NCBI RefSeq assembly: GCF_900114625.1
Contig: NZ_FOZL01000002.1
Span: forward strand, 372,001-436,000
DNA length: 64,000 bases
DNA from: Granulicella pectinivorans
Lineage (GTDB): Bacteria; Acidobacteriota; Terriglobia; Terriglobales; Acidobacteriaceae
Reading direction: 5' to 3'
Below are positions 39,874-49,433 of this stretch, piece by piece. Numbering within the stretch: the first letter of the stretch is position 1; every line of letters begins with the position of its first letter. The position numbers and the translations under genes are program-made. The notes under the pieces are model-generated. The model was not told the DNA's origin and ran no database searches. It worked only from the letters and a program-made list of their open reading frames with translations.

Positions 39874-42800
39874 ATGAACATCCCGGCCTTCCTCCGCGCT
39901 CCCCTCCTCCTCGTTCTCAGCGTGGCGTCCGTCAGCAGCCTCGCTCAAAGTGCTTCGCTCGAGCCAGCGAACCGCATCTCCGCCACCGCAGATCTGGAAC
40001 CTATGACGCGGTTGACCGGGCATCTTCCTCGCTGGGTGACGCCCCAGGCGGATGAGGGTGCGGTGTCCGATGAGACGCCTGTGCATCTGACTTTCCTTCT
40101 CTCCCGGAGCCCGGAACGGGAGCTCGCGTTCCAACAGCTTTTGATCGATCAACAAAATCCGTCGTCGCCGCGCTACCACCAGTGGCTGACTTCGTCTCAG
40201 ATCGGCGAACAGTTCGGCCCCTCCGCCGACGACGTCCACGCGGTCACGCAGTGGCTGACCGCACACGGCATGCAGGTGACCTCCGTCGCCCCGTCGCGGA
40301 TCTTCGTTCAGGTCTCGAGCACCACGGGCATCGTCGCGGCGGCGCTTTCGACCAGCTTCCATCACTTCATGCTCGACGGCACGCCACGTCTCTCCGCGAC
40401 GACCGAGCCTTCCATCCCCGCCGCGCTCGCCGTGGCCGTCAACTCCATCGACGGACTGACGGACATCCCGCTACGTCCCTTCAACAACGTAAAACAGGCA
40501 GAGCCGCGCAACACAGCCGACAGCCTGCGCCCGATGTACTCGAACTCGAGCAACACGACGCACTATATCTTCCCCGGCGACTTCGCGAAGATCTACGACA
40601 TCAGTGCCATCACGGGCGCGGGATTCACGGGAGCCGGTGTCAAGGTGGCCATCATCGGCAGGTCGCGGATTACAGACTCCGATATCACCCAGCTCCAGGG
40701 CCTCGCCGGGATTCCGGCGAAGACAGAGAATGTGATCGTCGTCCCCGGCACCACGGATCCGGGTCTGGTGGCCGGCGATGAAGATGAATCCACCCTGGAT
40801 GTGGGACGCGTTCTGACCGTCTCCACCGGCGCGCAGGCCGACCTGGTGATCGCTTCGAGCGCAACCGGAGGCATCTCAGCCGGCATCCAGTACAACGTCC
40901 AGACGCTGATGGATCCCGTGATGACCATCAGCTATGGCGCATGCGAGACAAAAGCGGGACAGGCGACCGTCAACGCATTCGATGCACTCTTCAAACAAGG
41001 AGCTGCAGAAGGCATCGCCACCTTCGTCTCGTCGGGAGACTCGGGGGCGGCGGGCTGCTCCACCTCCTTTACGGCACCTACCGGCTCCGAGACGCGTGGC
41101 ATCAACTACCTGTGCTCCAGCTCGTACGTCACCTGCGTGGGAGGAACCGAGTTCAACGACACGTCCTCTTCCGCACTCTACTGGTCGACGACCAACTCCA
41201 GCACCTATACCTCGGCTTTGGGCTACATTCCGGAGGGCGCGTGGAACGAACCTACCGTCACCTCAAGCTCAGGCACAACGTATGAGATCGGTGGAACTGG
41301 TGGCGGTGTCAGCCTGTACATCACAAAGCCCTCGTGGCAGGTCGGGACCGGCGTGCCCACTGACGGCTACCGCGATACCCCGGACATCTCGTTCACCGCC
41401 GCGAATCACGATGGCTACTACGCTTGTCTGGCCTACAAAGGCGCAGGCTACGACTGCAGCAAGGGCGGCGGCGTCATCTTCTCGGGAACGTCGGCTGCAG
41501 CCCCGGACATGGCGTCCGTGGCCGCGATCCTGACCCAGAAGGCCGGCAAGGCGCAGGGCAATCTGAACCCGACGCTGTATGCCCTGGCGGTCTCATCCCC
41601 CACCGCCTTCCACGATGCGACGCCAGCTTCCAGCGGCGTGAGTGCATGCACGGTGAGCACCGCAAGCATGTGCAACAACTCCGTACCGGGGCCATCGAGC
41701 CTCTCTGGCGGACTGGCGGGTTATCCGCTCCAGGTGGGCTACGACCTGGCGACGGGGCTCGGCTCGCTCGACGTGACGAACTTCGTCATCGCCGCATCCG
41801 GCCCTGTGCTGCTTGGCTCAACCACCACCCTGAACGCGGCGCCCACCACCATCGCCATAGGCGCGACCGCCGTCTTCACCGCGACGGTCGTTGGTTCCGC
41901 ATCCACAGCGGCGACGGGCACGGTGCAGTTCTACTCGAACGGCACCGCACTGGGCGCTCCCGTAACCCTCACCAGCGGTAAGGCCTCCACACCGGCCACA
42001 GCCTTCACCACGGGGGGAACGTACTCGATCGTCGCTATCTACTCGGGTGACACCAACTACTCCGGTTCCACGTCAACGACGCTGTCGTTCGTCGTTACGC
42101 CTCCCACCACCACCACGAGCTTGAACGCGACGCCCACCACCATCCTCGCCCGCCGGTCAGCCGTCTTTACCGCGTCCGTCGCCATCACCGGCAGCACCGC
42201 GGCCACGGGTACCGTGCAGTTCTACTCGAATGGCACGACCCTCGGGGCACCTGTCGCATTGGCGAGCGGCGGTACAGCCTCCACTCCCTCGACGACCTTC
42301 ACCACGGCAGGAACCTACGCGATCACGGCAACCTACTCCGGTGACGCCAACAACGCCACCTCGACCTCGATGCCGCTCAACTTCCTCGTCACCGCGCTTC
42401 CTGCCACCACCACCGCAGTAACCGCTGCCCCTACGACTGTCGCCGCTGGCGGCTCCTCGGTCTTCACCGCCACGATCAGCACATCGACCGCAACCGGAAC
42501 CGTGCAGTTCTTCCAGAATGGCGCAGCGCTGGGCTCGGCCGTAGCGGTCGCCGGGGGCAAGGCCTCCACGCCCGCGACGCTGTTCACTGCGGCAGGCACC
42601 TATGCCATCACGGCCACCTACTCCGGCGACCTCAACAACGCAGGTTCCACCTCCACCTCACTCAGTTTCGTGGTGACCGCGGCGATCCCCATGGGGCTTA
42701 CCGCGACGGCTTCACCCAGCACGCTCTCAGTCGCGGCAGGTGCGACCGCAGGGAACACCAGCACCATCGCGCTGGCCACCACGGCAAGCTACTACGGCAC

Positions 42801-43251
42801 CGTCACCGTGAGTTGCTCAGTCGCCAACAGTACCGGCACGATCTACCTGCCCACCTGCACCTTCGCGCCCGCTTCGGTCACCTTCTCCGGAACATCCTCC
42901 GGCAGCAGTGTCCTGACGCTGGCGACGACTCTTCCCCACGCGCAACCGGGTGGCACGCAGTCGCGCAACAGCCACCTGTTCCTCCCGGCTGGCGGCCTTA
43001 GCCTCGCAGGTCTTCTGCTCTTCGTCATCCCGGCGAAGCGGCGCAGAAGGATGGGCCTGTTTGCCATCGTGCCTTTGCTTCTTCTCGGCACAGGCCTGAT
43101 GGCGTTGGCAGGATGCGGATCGGGTGGCAGCCCTACATCGACCACGGTCAGTCCCGTGGGCACCACCAAGGGCGCGTATACCGTTACGGTGACGGCAACG
43201 CCTTCCGACGGGACTGCCGCGACCACGGCAATCACGCTCACCGTGCAGTAG
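39874..43251 (+). CDS. S53 family (sedolisin / pro-kumamolisin) secreted peptidase with Ig-like repeats
   Basis: A 1125-residue acid serine peptidase. Signal peptide LLLVLSVASVSSLAQS, then a pro-kumamolisin activation domain (LTFLLSRSPERELAFQQLL to VNSIDGL). The catalytic set is visible as E305 and D309 in ESTLD, oxyanion Asp389 in SSGDSG and Ser540 in SGTSAAAP, the sedolisin order. After residue 640 come three Ig-like repeats (ATGTVQFYSNGTALGAPV and close variants). The C-terminus has two hydrophobic stretches around RRRRM and a lipobox-like LAGCGSG, then a further Ig-like unit. The whole suggests surface-displayed proteolysis at low pH. The ATG at 39874 is where the signal peptide begins. 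Confidence 0.93.
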   Translation: MNIPAFLRAPLLLVLSVASVSSLAQSASLEPANRISATADLEPMTRLTGHLPRWVTPQADEGAVSDETPVHLTFLLSRSPERELAFQQLLIDQQNPSSPRYHQWLTSSQIGEQFGPSADDVHAVTQWLTAHGMQVTSVAPSRIFVQVSSTTGIVAAALSTSFHHFMLDGTPRLSATTEPSIPAALAVAVNSIDGLTDIPLRPFNNVKQAEPRNTADSLRPMYSNSSNTTHYIFPGDFAKIYDISAITGAGFTGAGVKVAIIGRSRITDSDITQLQGLAGIPAKTENVIVVPGTTDPGLVAGDEDESTLDVGRVLTVSTGAQADLVIASSATGGISAGIQYNVQTLMDPVMTISYGACETKAGQATVNAFDALFKQGAAEGIATFVSSGDSGAAGCSTSFTAPTGSETRGINYLCSSSYVTCVGGTEFNDTSSSALYWSTTNSSTYTSALGYIPEGAWNEPTVTSSSGTTYEIGGTGGGVSLYITKPSWQVGTGVPTDGYRDTPDISFTAANHDGYYACLAYKGAGYDCSKGGGVIFSGTSAAAPDMASVAAILTQKAGKAQGNLNPTLYALAVSSPTAFHDATPASSGVSACTVSTASMCNNSVPGPSSLSGGLAGYPLQVGYDLATGLGSLDVTNFVIAASGPVLLGSTTTLNAAPTTIAIGATAVFTATVVGSASTAATGTVQFYSNGTALGAPVTLTSGKASTPATAFTTGGTYSIVAIYSGDTNYSGSTSTTLSFVVTPPTTTTSLNATPTTILARRSAVFTASVAITGSTAATGTVQFYSNGTTLGAPVALASGGTASTPSTTFTTAGTYAITATYSGDANNATSTSMPLNFLVTALPATTTAVTAAPTTVAAGGSSVFTATISTSTATGTVQFFQNGAALGSAVAVAGGKASTPATLFTAAGTYAITATYSGDLNNAGSTSTSLSFVVTAAIPMGLTATASPSTLSVAAGATAGNTSTIALATTASYYGTVTVSCSVANSTGTIYLPTCTFAPASVTFSGTSSGSSVLTLATTLPHAQPGGTQSRNSHLFLPAGGLSLAGLLLFVIPAKRRRRMGLFAIVPLLLLGTGLMALAGCGSGGSPTSTTVSPVGTTKGAYTVTVTATPSDGTAATTAITLTVQ

Positions 43252-43268
43252 TTTCGCAGCGCGCATAA

Positions 43269-43299
43269 GGGGAGCCACTCCACAGCGGGGTGGTTCCCC
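43269..43299 (+). terminator. Terminator-like hairpin after the S53 peptidase
   Basis: GGGGAGCCACTCC (43269-43281) pairs with GGGGTGGTTCCCC (43287-43299), with G-U pairs, 5-nt loop; ATTATCG follows. It starts 17 bases after the peptidase stop and ends 14 bases before the HNH start. Confidence 0.65.
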
Positions 43300-43313
43300 A
43301 TTATCGTTAAAGG

Positions 43314-43784
43314 ATGGTGACGACACGAACGATGGCCGGCGGCCGCGCGCACCGGGCGTCTCTGCCCGTCGGCCCCAACGGCCTCCCGCTCTGCCGCTGG
43401 TGCGAACTCGAGATCCTCGCCAAGCGCCGCCGCACCTTCTGCTCCGAGTACTGCGTACACCAGTGGCGCCTCCGCACCGACCCCGGGTATCTGCGCGACC
43501 AGGTCTTCGCACGCGACAAGGGCGTATGCGCGCTTTGCCAGGCAGATACGCTCGCCATCTACAACGCGCTGAAGCGGGCTCGTGGAGCCAACCGGATCGC
43601 AGGCCTCTCGCTCTATGGCCTTGCCAGCATCGACGCGCGCCGCTCACTCTGGGATGCGGACCATATCCTCCCCGTGGCCGAAGGCGGTGGCCAATGCGAT
43701 CTCGATAACCTCCGCACGCTCTGCCTCCCCTGCCACCGCGAAGTGACCGCGAGCCTGCGGCTGCGTCTGCGCCGCGCCAGGTAA
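43314..43784 (+). CDS. HNH endonuclease
   Basis: A 156-residue protein with two zinc-finger-like cysteine pairs: LCRWCELEILAKRRRTFCS with CxxC near residues 27-30 and CSEYC near 43-47, then VCALCQ near 71-74. The nuclease core is WDADHILPVAEGGGQCDLDN (residues about 112-131) and LRTLCLPCHREVT, that is HNH with a treble-clef zinc site. It may be a stand-alone DNA nuclease or repair enzyme. No restriction, phage or toxin-antitoxin partner is adjacent. Confidence 0.85.
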   Translation: MVTTRTMAGGRAHRASLPVGPNGLPLCRWCELEILAKRRRTFCSEYCVHQWRLRTDPGYLRDQVFARDKGVCALCQADTLAIYNALKRARGANRIAGLSLYGLASIDARRSLWDADHILPVAEGGGQCDLDNLRTLCLPCHREVTASLRLRLRRAR

Positions 43785-43834
43785 TTCACGCTATCATCAT
43801 CGAACCACCACAAATTCTTCGCTCCGGAGTGCCC

Positions 43835-46039
43835 GTGCGTCTCAGTTCCCTGATTCTCGCTCTCGCCGCCCTGCCGCTCGTTCCGCTCTCTCTGGCCCAG
43901 AAGCCCTACACGCCGACGAAGGGCTCGGAGATTCTGTGGGACACCTACGGCATCCCGCATCTCTATGCGAAGTCCACCGCCGATCTCTTCTTCCTCTATG
44001 GCTACGCGCAGGCCGAGGCTCATGGCAACCTCCTGCTGCACGCTTATGGCGAATCGCGCGGACGCGCCTCCGAGTACTTCCAAGCCACCCCTGCCAGCAT
44101 CAAGGCCGACACGTGGGTCTGGACCAATAGCGTCCCTGCGCGCTCCGCCGATTGGCTGAAACAGCAGACGCCCGCGTTCAGCGGTTATCTCGAAGCATTC
44201 GCCGCAGGCATCAACGCCTACGCGGCAAAGCACCCCGAAACCCTTTCGGAAGAGGCGAAGCGCGTGCTTCCCATCACGGCACTCGATCCCATCGAGCACT
44301 CGCAGCACTTCGTTCACTTCACCTTCGTCGCTGGGCAGCGCCTCGCCGAACCGGCCATCACAACCGCCACCGCCGCCACCCGCGTCACGGCGAAACTGGA
44401 AGAGTTCAAGACGGATGACGATGCCGGATCGAACGGCTGGGCCATCGCGCCATCGCACTCCGCGAGTGGCAAAGCCATGCTGCTGAGCAACCCGCACCTC
44501 GCGTGGGCCGGCAACCAGAGCTACTTCGAAGCGGAGTTCACCGCACCCGGCATCCACATCTACGGAGCCACACAGGTCGGCCTGCCGGTGCTCCGCTTCG
44601 CCTTCAACGACAACCTCGGCTATACCCACACCGTCAACACCATCGATGCGGCGGACCTCTTCCGCATCAAGACCACGAAGCTGCCCGACGGCAGCGAGGG
44701 CTATCTCTTCGACGGAAAGGCCCTGGCATTCGAGCATGAGACCCACACGCTGAAGCTTCGCCAGGCCGACGGGACGTTCGCTGAGAAGACGCTGGAGATT
44801 CGCCGGACGATCCATGGCGCGGTGATCAAGGAAGACGCGGGCGATCCCATTGCGTTGCGCGTTGGTGGGCTCGACAAGCCATTCATGCTGGAACAGTACT
44901 GGCAGATGTCCACCGCGCATAACTTTGCGGAGTTCGAGACCGCGCTCAAGCGTCTGCAGGCGCCGATGTACAACGTCATCTACGCCGATAAGGACGGGCA
45001 TATCGAGTACTTCTTTGGCGGCGATGTTCCAAGGCGATCCTCGGGCGACGTCGCGTATTGGGCCGGCATCGTCCCCGGCGATACGTCCTCGACACTCTGG
45101 CATGATTACCTCACCTACGCGGAACTCCCCAAGGTCATCGACCCACCCAACGGCTACGTGCAGAACACCAATGAACCACCCTGGGATGCAGCGTGGCCCA
45201 ACAACCTCGACCCCAAGAACTACCCTCCTTACATGGCGCCGACCTTCATCAGCTTCCGCACCGAGCGCTCTCTGCATATGCTCTCCGAAGATAAAAAGAT
45301 CTCCTTCGAGAGCATGTTGCAGAAGAAGCTCTCCACGCGCGCCGAACTCGCCGACCGTATTCTGCCGGATCTCCTCGCGGCAGCAGCCCAATACGGCACA
45401 CCGCAGGCAAAGGACGCCGCGGCGGTACTCGCCAGATGGGATCGCCTCACCGAAGCCGATAGCAAGGGGGCCGTACTCTTTTACGCGTGGACCCGCCAGT
45501 TCATGGGTCCGGCGATGTCTATCCAGACGAACTTCGCCGTGCCTTACTCACTCGCCGATCCCATGCACACACCTGGTGGCCTGAAGGATCCGGCCAAGGC
45601 TGCTGCCATGCTCGACGCCGCAGCCACCGAGACGATGCATGACTTCGGCGCGCTCGATGTGGCGTGGGGCAAGGTGATGAAGTTCGAGATTAACTCGCAG
45701 TCAAACGGCGTAGTCACAGCACCGCGCGGTCCGGCGATCGATGGTGTCAGCCTTCCCGGCAACGGCGGCTACGGCAACATGGGCGTGTTCCGCGTCGTCA
45801 CGTACGGCCCGCTCAAGGACGGCATTCGCACGCCGGTCCACGGCGACGGCTATGTTGCCGCGATCGAGTTCACGTCGCCTCCTCATGCGATGATGAGCCT
45901 CTCGTACGGCGACTCGTCACAGCCTGGATCGAAGTTCCACACCAACCAACTGCCTCTGCTCGAAAATAAGACGATGCGCGAAGCGTTGCTGAATCGCAGG
46001 GCGGTCGAGGCGCACCTGGAGAAGAAAGAAAACTTCTAA
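43835..46039 (+). CDS. Penicillin acylase family Ntn-hydrolase
   Basis: A 734-residue periplasmic amidohydrolase that should self-cleave into alpha and beta chains. Signal peptide LSSLILALAALPLVPLSLAQ. The beta-chain nucleophile is Ser199 in GSNGWAIAPSHSASGKAML (the family GSNxW motif), followed by NPHLAW. GIPHLYA at about residue 39 is the start of the alpha chain. Relatives hydrolyse beta-lactams or acyl-homoserine lactones (quorum quenching); the substrate here is unknown. I prefer GTG at 43835 with CGGAG just ahead; GTG at 43829 adds two residues. It is monocistronic as far as I can see. Confidence 0.9.
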   Translation: MRLSSLILALAALPLVPLSLAQKPYTPTKGSEILWDTYGIPHLYAKSTADLFFLYGYAQAEAHGNLLLHAYGESRGRASEYFQATPASIKADTWVWTNSVPARSADWLKQQTPAFSGYLEAFAAGINAYAAKHPETLSEEAKRVLPITALDPIEHSQHFVHFTFVAGQRLAEPAITTATAATRVTAKLEEFKTDDDAGSNGWAIAPSHSASGKAMLLSNPHLAWAGNQSYFEAEFTAPGIHIYGATQVGLPVLRFAFNDNLGYTHTVNTIDAADLFRIKTTKLPDGSEGYLFDGKALAFEHETHTLKLRQADGTFAEKTLEIRRTIHGAVIKEDAGDPIALRVGGLDKPFMLEQYWQMSTAHNFAEFETALKRLQAPMYNVIYADKDGHIEYFFGGDVPRRSSGDVAYWAGIVPGDTSSTLWHDYLTYAELPKVIDPPNGYVQNTNEPPWDAAWPNNLDPKNYPPYMAPTFISFRTERSLHMLSEDKKISFESMLQKKLSTRAELADRILPDLLAAAAQYGTPQAKDAAAVLARWDRLTEADSKGAVLFYAWTRQFMGPAMSIQTNFAVPYSLADPMHTPGGLKDPAKAAAMLDAAATETMHDFGALDVAWGKVMKFEINSQSNGVVTAPRGPAIDGVSLPGNGGYGNMGVFRVVTYGPLKDGIRTPVHGDGYVAAIEFTSPPHAMMSLSYGDSSQPGSKFHTNQLPLLENKTMREALLNRRAVEAHLEKKENF

Positions 46040-46198
46040 ATCGCCCCGCGCGGGCGGCGGTCACTTCGTGACGCGGATCCCGGTCATGACGCCATCGACG
46101 CGTGCGGGCCTCCCGATGGTCGGCAGAGAATTTTGCTCTAGGCCATCGGGAGCGCAACGCGACGGTAAAAGAGCGTATGAGTCGCCTTGCGCGATAGG

Positions 46199-46219
46199 TG
46201 TATTATGTGTGATAGTACA
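46199..46219. promoter_or_regulatory. Inverted repeat over the start of the GntR gene, possible operator
   Basis: TGTATTAT-gtgtg-ATAGTACA, 8-bp arms with one mismatch, overlaps the ATG at 46205. GntR/YtrA-type regulators commonly bind such sites at their own promoters. The arm TATTAT (46201-46206) is also a -10-like hexamer. Binding has not been shown. Confidence 0.45.
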
Positions 46220-46627
46220 GACGTGATTCCCTTCCGCGTACAGTTCCGGCCCGGTGTCCCTCTCTTTGAGCAGGTCGTGTATGCTGCGCGCAAGGCGATG
46301 ATCTCCGGACAGCTTCGCCCCGGGGACCCCTTCCCTTCCGTGCGAGCCCTCTCGAAGGAACTCAAGATCAACCCCAACACCGCCCACAAGATCGTCTCTC
46401 ACCTCGTCGGCGAAGGCCTCCTCGAAACGACGCCAGGCATCGGCAATATCGTCGCGGTCCTTCCAGACTCCACACGCAAACAACGCTCCCACCTTCTCAC
46501 CCACGAGATCGAGCAGCTCGTCGTCGAGGCCAAGCGCCTGTCGATTCCTCTCGACGACATGCAGGAAGCGCTCGCCGATCACTGGGAGCGGTTGAGCACA
46601 AACGAAGAACGGAAGGGACGATCATGA
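46205..46627 (+). CDS. GntR family transcriptional regulator (YtrA type)
   Basis: A 140-residue DNA-binding protein. The winged helix-turn-helix reads VPLFEQVVYAARKAMISGQL then PSVRALSKELKINPNTAHKIV, the GntR signature; the C-terminal part is short and helical as in the YtrA subfamily, which controls ABC transporters and binds no large ligand domain. Its stop codon overlaps the ABC ATPase start (ATGA), so the three genes 46205-49145 form one operon and this protein likely represses it. The start could also be a GTG at 46223, which would free the upstream palindrome from coding. Confidence 0.9.
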   Translation: MCDSTDVIPFRVQFRPGVPLFEQVVYAARKAMISGQLRPGDPFPSVRALSKELKINPNTAHKIVSHLVGEGLLETTPGIGNIVAVLPDSTRKQRSHLLTHEIEQLVVEAKRLSIPLDDMQEALADHWERLSTNEERKGRS

Positions 46628-47580
46628 CGAATGTCATCGAGACCAACGGACTGGCCAAAGGCTACGGACGAACCCAGGCGCTTCAGCCCACCACGCTCCA
46701 TGTGCCCGAGGGCGCAGTCTTCGCGCTCGTGGGACATAACGGCGCGGGCAAGACCACGCTCATCAAGCTGCTGATGAACATTCTGCATCCCAGCGCGGGT
46801 TCGGCCACCGTCTGCGGGCACGCCTCGCACTCGCTCAGCGGAGATGCCTTCCAAAACATCGGCTACGTCTCCGAAAACCAGGAGCTGCCCGAGTGGATGA
46901 CGGTGCGCGAGTACCTCGACTACCTGCAGCCCTTCTATCCGGAGTGGGAGACGGAGACGCTGATCCAGGCGCTCGATATCCCGCTCGACCGCCGGCTGAA
47001 GCATCTCTCGCGGGGCATGCTGATGAAGGCCGCACTCGCCAGCGTGCTCGCCTTCCACCCAAAGCTCATCGTCCTCGACGAGCCCTTCTCCGGCCTCGAT
47101 CCTCTCGTACGTGACGAGCTGATCGAGGCGCTCATCGACGTCGTCAACGGCGAAGAGGGTCGCCCGCCCGTCACCATCCTTATCTCGTCCCACGACCTCG
47201 CCGAGATCGAATCCTTCGCGACCCACATCGGCTACCTCAACCACGGCAAGCTGGTCTTCGCCGAAGAGATGTCGTCGCTGAACGCCCGCTTCCGTGAGAT
47301 CACGGTGACACTGGAAGGCAGCGGACAGGGTGTCCCTCCGCCCGCATCGTGGCTTCTTCTTGAACGCAGTTCGTCCGTCGCGAAGTTCGTGCATAGCCAG
47401 GCCGACACCGAACCCGTCGCCGAACAGATCGCCGCCGTGTTCCCCGGCTCCGGAGAAGTGACGATGGAACCGATGACCCTGCGTACCATCTTCCTCGCGC
47501 TCGCCCGTTCGGGACGCGCCCCCATCGACATCGGCGACAAAGACGTCCGCACGAAAGACAAGACCCGGAGGCGCGCATGA
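46624..47580 (+). CDS. ABC transporter ATP-binding protein
   Basis: A 318-residue ATPase. Walker A GHNGAGKTTL near residue 38, degenerate signature LSRGMLMKAALA near 127 (LSGGQ replaced by LSRGM), Walker B LIVLDEPFSGLDPL, switch LISSHDLAEIE, and a C-terminal extension of about 80 residues typical for drug or antibiotic export ATPases of the BcrA/YtrB type. The GntR-ABC-permease arrangement suggests export triggered by cell-envelope stress. Overlaps with both neighbours by four bases. Confidence 0.92.
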   Translation: MTNVIETNGLAKGYGRTQALQPTTLHVPEGAVFALVGHNGAGKTTLIKLLMNILHPSAGSATVCGHASHSLSGDAFQNIGYVSENQELPEWMTVREYLDYLQPFYPEWETETLIQALDIPLDRRLKHLSRGMLMKAALASVLAFHPKLIVLDEPFSGLDPLVRDELIEALIDVVNGEEGRPPVTILISSHDLAEIESFATHIGYLNHGKLVFAEEMSSLNARFREITVTLEGSGQGVPPPASWLLLERSSSVAKFVHSQADTEPVAEQIAAVFPGSGEVTMEPMTLRTIFLALARSGRAPIDIGDKDVRTKDKTRRRA

Positions 47581-49145
47581 CCAGCTTCAAACAGACCCTG
47601 CACATCCTGCGCAAAGACCTGCGACACCTCGCGCCGGAGATCTCCGTCTCTCTCTCGCTCGTCGCACTCTTTGCCTGGATCGCCCCGGCGGCATGGCCCG
47701 GCTACATCGGCAAGATGGCTTATCCCGGTGCGCAGTTCGGTGCACCGCAGATCATGGGCGTCTTTCTCCACGCGCTCATTCCCATCAGTTGGCTCGTGCT
47801 CATCTCACGCTCCGTCCACGACGAATCGCTCGTCGGCGATAAGCAGTTCTGGGTCACTCGTCCCTATACCTGGTACTCGCTGCTGGCGGCGAAGCTGCTC
47901 TTCGTCCTTGTCGCCATCTGCCTCCCGTTGTTTGCCGCGCAGATCTTCCTCGTCCACTACGCCGGCCTTCCTGTCTTCGCATCTCTTCCTGCCCTGCTGC
48001 TGAATATCGGGGCGATCTTCGTCTTGTTCCTGCTGCCGTTCCTGGTGCTGGCGTCGGTCACGTCGAGCTTCGGCCCGCTCATCCTTCTGGTACTCGGCGG
48101 TGTGCTGTACCTGGGCGTCGTCGGACTCGTAGCGACCTATCTCTCCGGCGTGCGCGGTATCCCTCCCTATACCGAAGCTGGATTCATCGTGCTGCTCACC
48201 ATCCTGCTCGCCGGAACACTGATGCATCAGTACATCGAGCGCAGAACGGGGCTTTCACAGCTCATCCTCATTGCCACCCCGATCCTGCTCGCTGCCGTGT
48301 ACTTCATCCTTCCCGCTGGGTTCCTCTTCACCCATGCGTACCCCACACGCACCGGCCTCTCCGCCCAGGTCGACCTCGACCCGATGAAGCAACAGCCCAG
48401 CACCGGCGGCCTGCTGAATGTCGTCGGCAACTACGTATTGAGCGTTCCGATTGCAGCCAACCTCAGTTCCGGCAACGAGTTGCTCTCCGGCCGCGCCCTG
48501 CACGTGGATCTGACCTCCGCCAGCGGCTTCCATTGGAGCTCCTCCTGGCTGGGCTTTTCGGACACATTGCACGGCGGGGAGAGCACGCAGATCGACGTGA
48601 TGATTCCCGAAAAGGTCATCGACCGCATCGGCACGGAGACCGTCAAGCTGCAACTCACGCTCGCGCTGACTCGCCTCCAGATCGATCCCCCTGTCAACTT
48701 CAAGCTGTCCGACTCCAACCATGCCATTCCCGGGGGCGGTGTCTGTTCTCTGGTCGGCGACCCCAGCTTCGCTGCCCCGGTCTGCCGCTCCGCCATGCGG
48801 GCCCCCATGGCGTTCGTGGAAACACAGGTGCAAGATGTGCCCTGTTCGCTCGACGGCAGCGCCGAAAATACCGCTCCGCGGCCTGCCAGGTCCTCGATGC
48901 TCCTGCAGCAGGGATGGTTCGCCTTCGATCCGGTCGTCGCCCAGTCATGGAGGCTGTATGCCGCTGGCGACTCGCCTGAAGGGCCCCATATGCATGCCAT
49001 CTGCGCAGGCGCGCCGGTCAAGCTGACCCCGACGCACGATGCCGGCGGAGCGAGTATCCAGGTGGAGCAGACCGGCCTCGAACTCGCCCCCTATCTGCGG
49101 CATCGCTCGCAACAGAGGCCCATGCCGGTGCAACCGGTCCGGTAA
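47577..49145 (+). CDS. ABC transporter membrane subunit
   Basis: A 522-residue protein with six to seven hydrophobic segments in the first 260 residues (VSLSLVALFAWIAPAAW, IMGVFLHALIPISWLVLI, LLFVLVAICLPLFAAQIFLV, IGAIFVLFLLPFLVLASV, LILLVLGGVLYLGVVGLV, ILIATPILLAAVYFILP) followed by a soluble C-terminal half of about 260 residues that is beta-rich and holds several cysteines (GGVCSLVGD, APVCRSA, DVPCSLDG). It is the partner of the upstream ATPase. The large extracytoplasmic domain is unusual for BcrB-type permeases, and its function is unknown. Confidence 0.8.
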   Translation: MTSFKQTLHILRKDLRHLAPEISVSLSLVALFAWIAPAAWPGYIGKMAYPGAQFGAPQIMGVFLHALIPISWLVLISRSVHDESLVGDKQFWVTRPYTWYSLLAAKLLFVLVAICLPLFAAQIFLVHYAGLPVFASLPALLLNIGAIFVLFLLPFLVLASVTSSFGPLILLVLGGVLYLGVVGLVATYLSGVRGIPPYTEAGFIVLLTILLAGTLMHQYIERRTGLSQLILIATPILLAAVYFILPAGFLFTHAYPTRTGLSAQVDLDPMKQQPSTGGLLNVVGNYVLSVPIAANLSSGNELLSGRALHVDLTSASGFHWSSSWLGFSDTLHGGESTQIDVMIPEKVIDRIGTETVKLQLTLALTRLQIDPPVNFKLSDSNHAIPGGGVCSLVGDPSFAAPVCRSAMRAPMAFVETQVQDVPCSLDGSAENTAPRPARSSMLLQQGWFAFDPVVAQSWRLYAAGDSPEGPHMHAICAGAPVKLTPTHDAGGASIQVEQTGLELAPYLRHRSQQRPMPVQPVR

Positions 49146-49171
49146 CACAGAATCCCGCGGAAATTTCCCCC

Positions 49172-49207
49172 ATGCGGCGAGCGTCCCAGACGTTCGCCGC
49201 ATTTCTT
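49172..49207 (+). terminator. Strong intrinsic terminator of the GntR-ABC operon
   Basis: ATGCGGCGAGCGTC (49172-49185) pairs with GACGTTCGCCGCAT (49189-49202), one G-U pair, three-base loop, followed by TTCTT. It lies 27 bases after the permease stop codon. Confidence 0.85.
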
Positions 49208-49409
49208 GCGTGGAGTAGAGATACCCACATTTCCACGTTCCGGACCCTTGCGCCAGGGGTTGGGGAGGCCTAACCTCATAGATGCGCGGACGAACGGGTG
49301 ACGCGCACCGCACCGATCCTGATATCTCAGGCATGTACCGGCCTCACTTCCGGTTTTCGCCCCTTTTACCCGGCTTTTTTTGACCCTGCTACCAGTATCT
49401 TCAATGCCA

Positions 49410-49425
49410 ACACTAGATGTAGACT
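49410..49425 (+). promoter_or_regulatory. NrdR box 1
   Basis: ACACTAGATGTAGACT matches the published NrdR consensus (aCaCwAtATaTwGtgt) at 12 of 16 positions. It is followed by a second box exactly 31 bp downstream, three helical turns, as in known nrd promoters. Confidence 0.6.
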
Positions 49426-49433
49426 TAAACGTA

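Noticed and set aside
41820..42690. Possible separate small genes in the Ig-like part of the S53 peptidase
   Set aside because: The short plus-frame ORFs are Thr/Pro/Arg-rich shadows of the repeated Ig-like modules of one continuous protein.
43314..43784. HNH gene as part of a defence island or homing element
   Set aside because: Neighbours are a peptidase and an acylase; there is no methyltransferase, intron boundary or phage gene near it.
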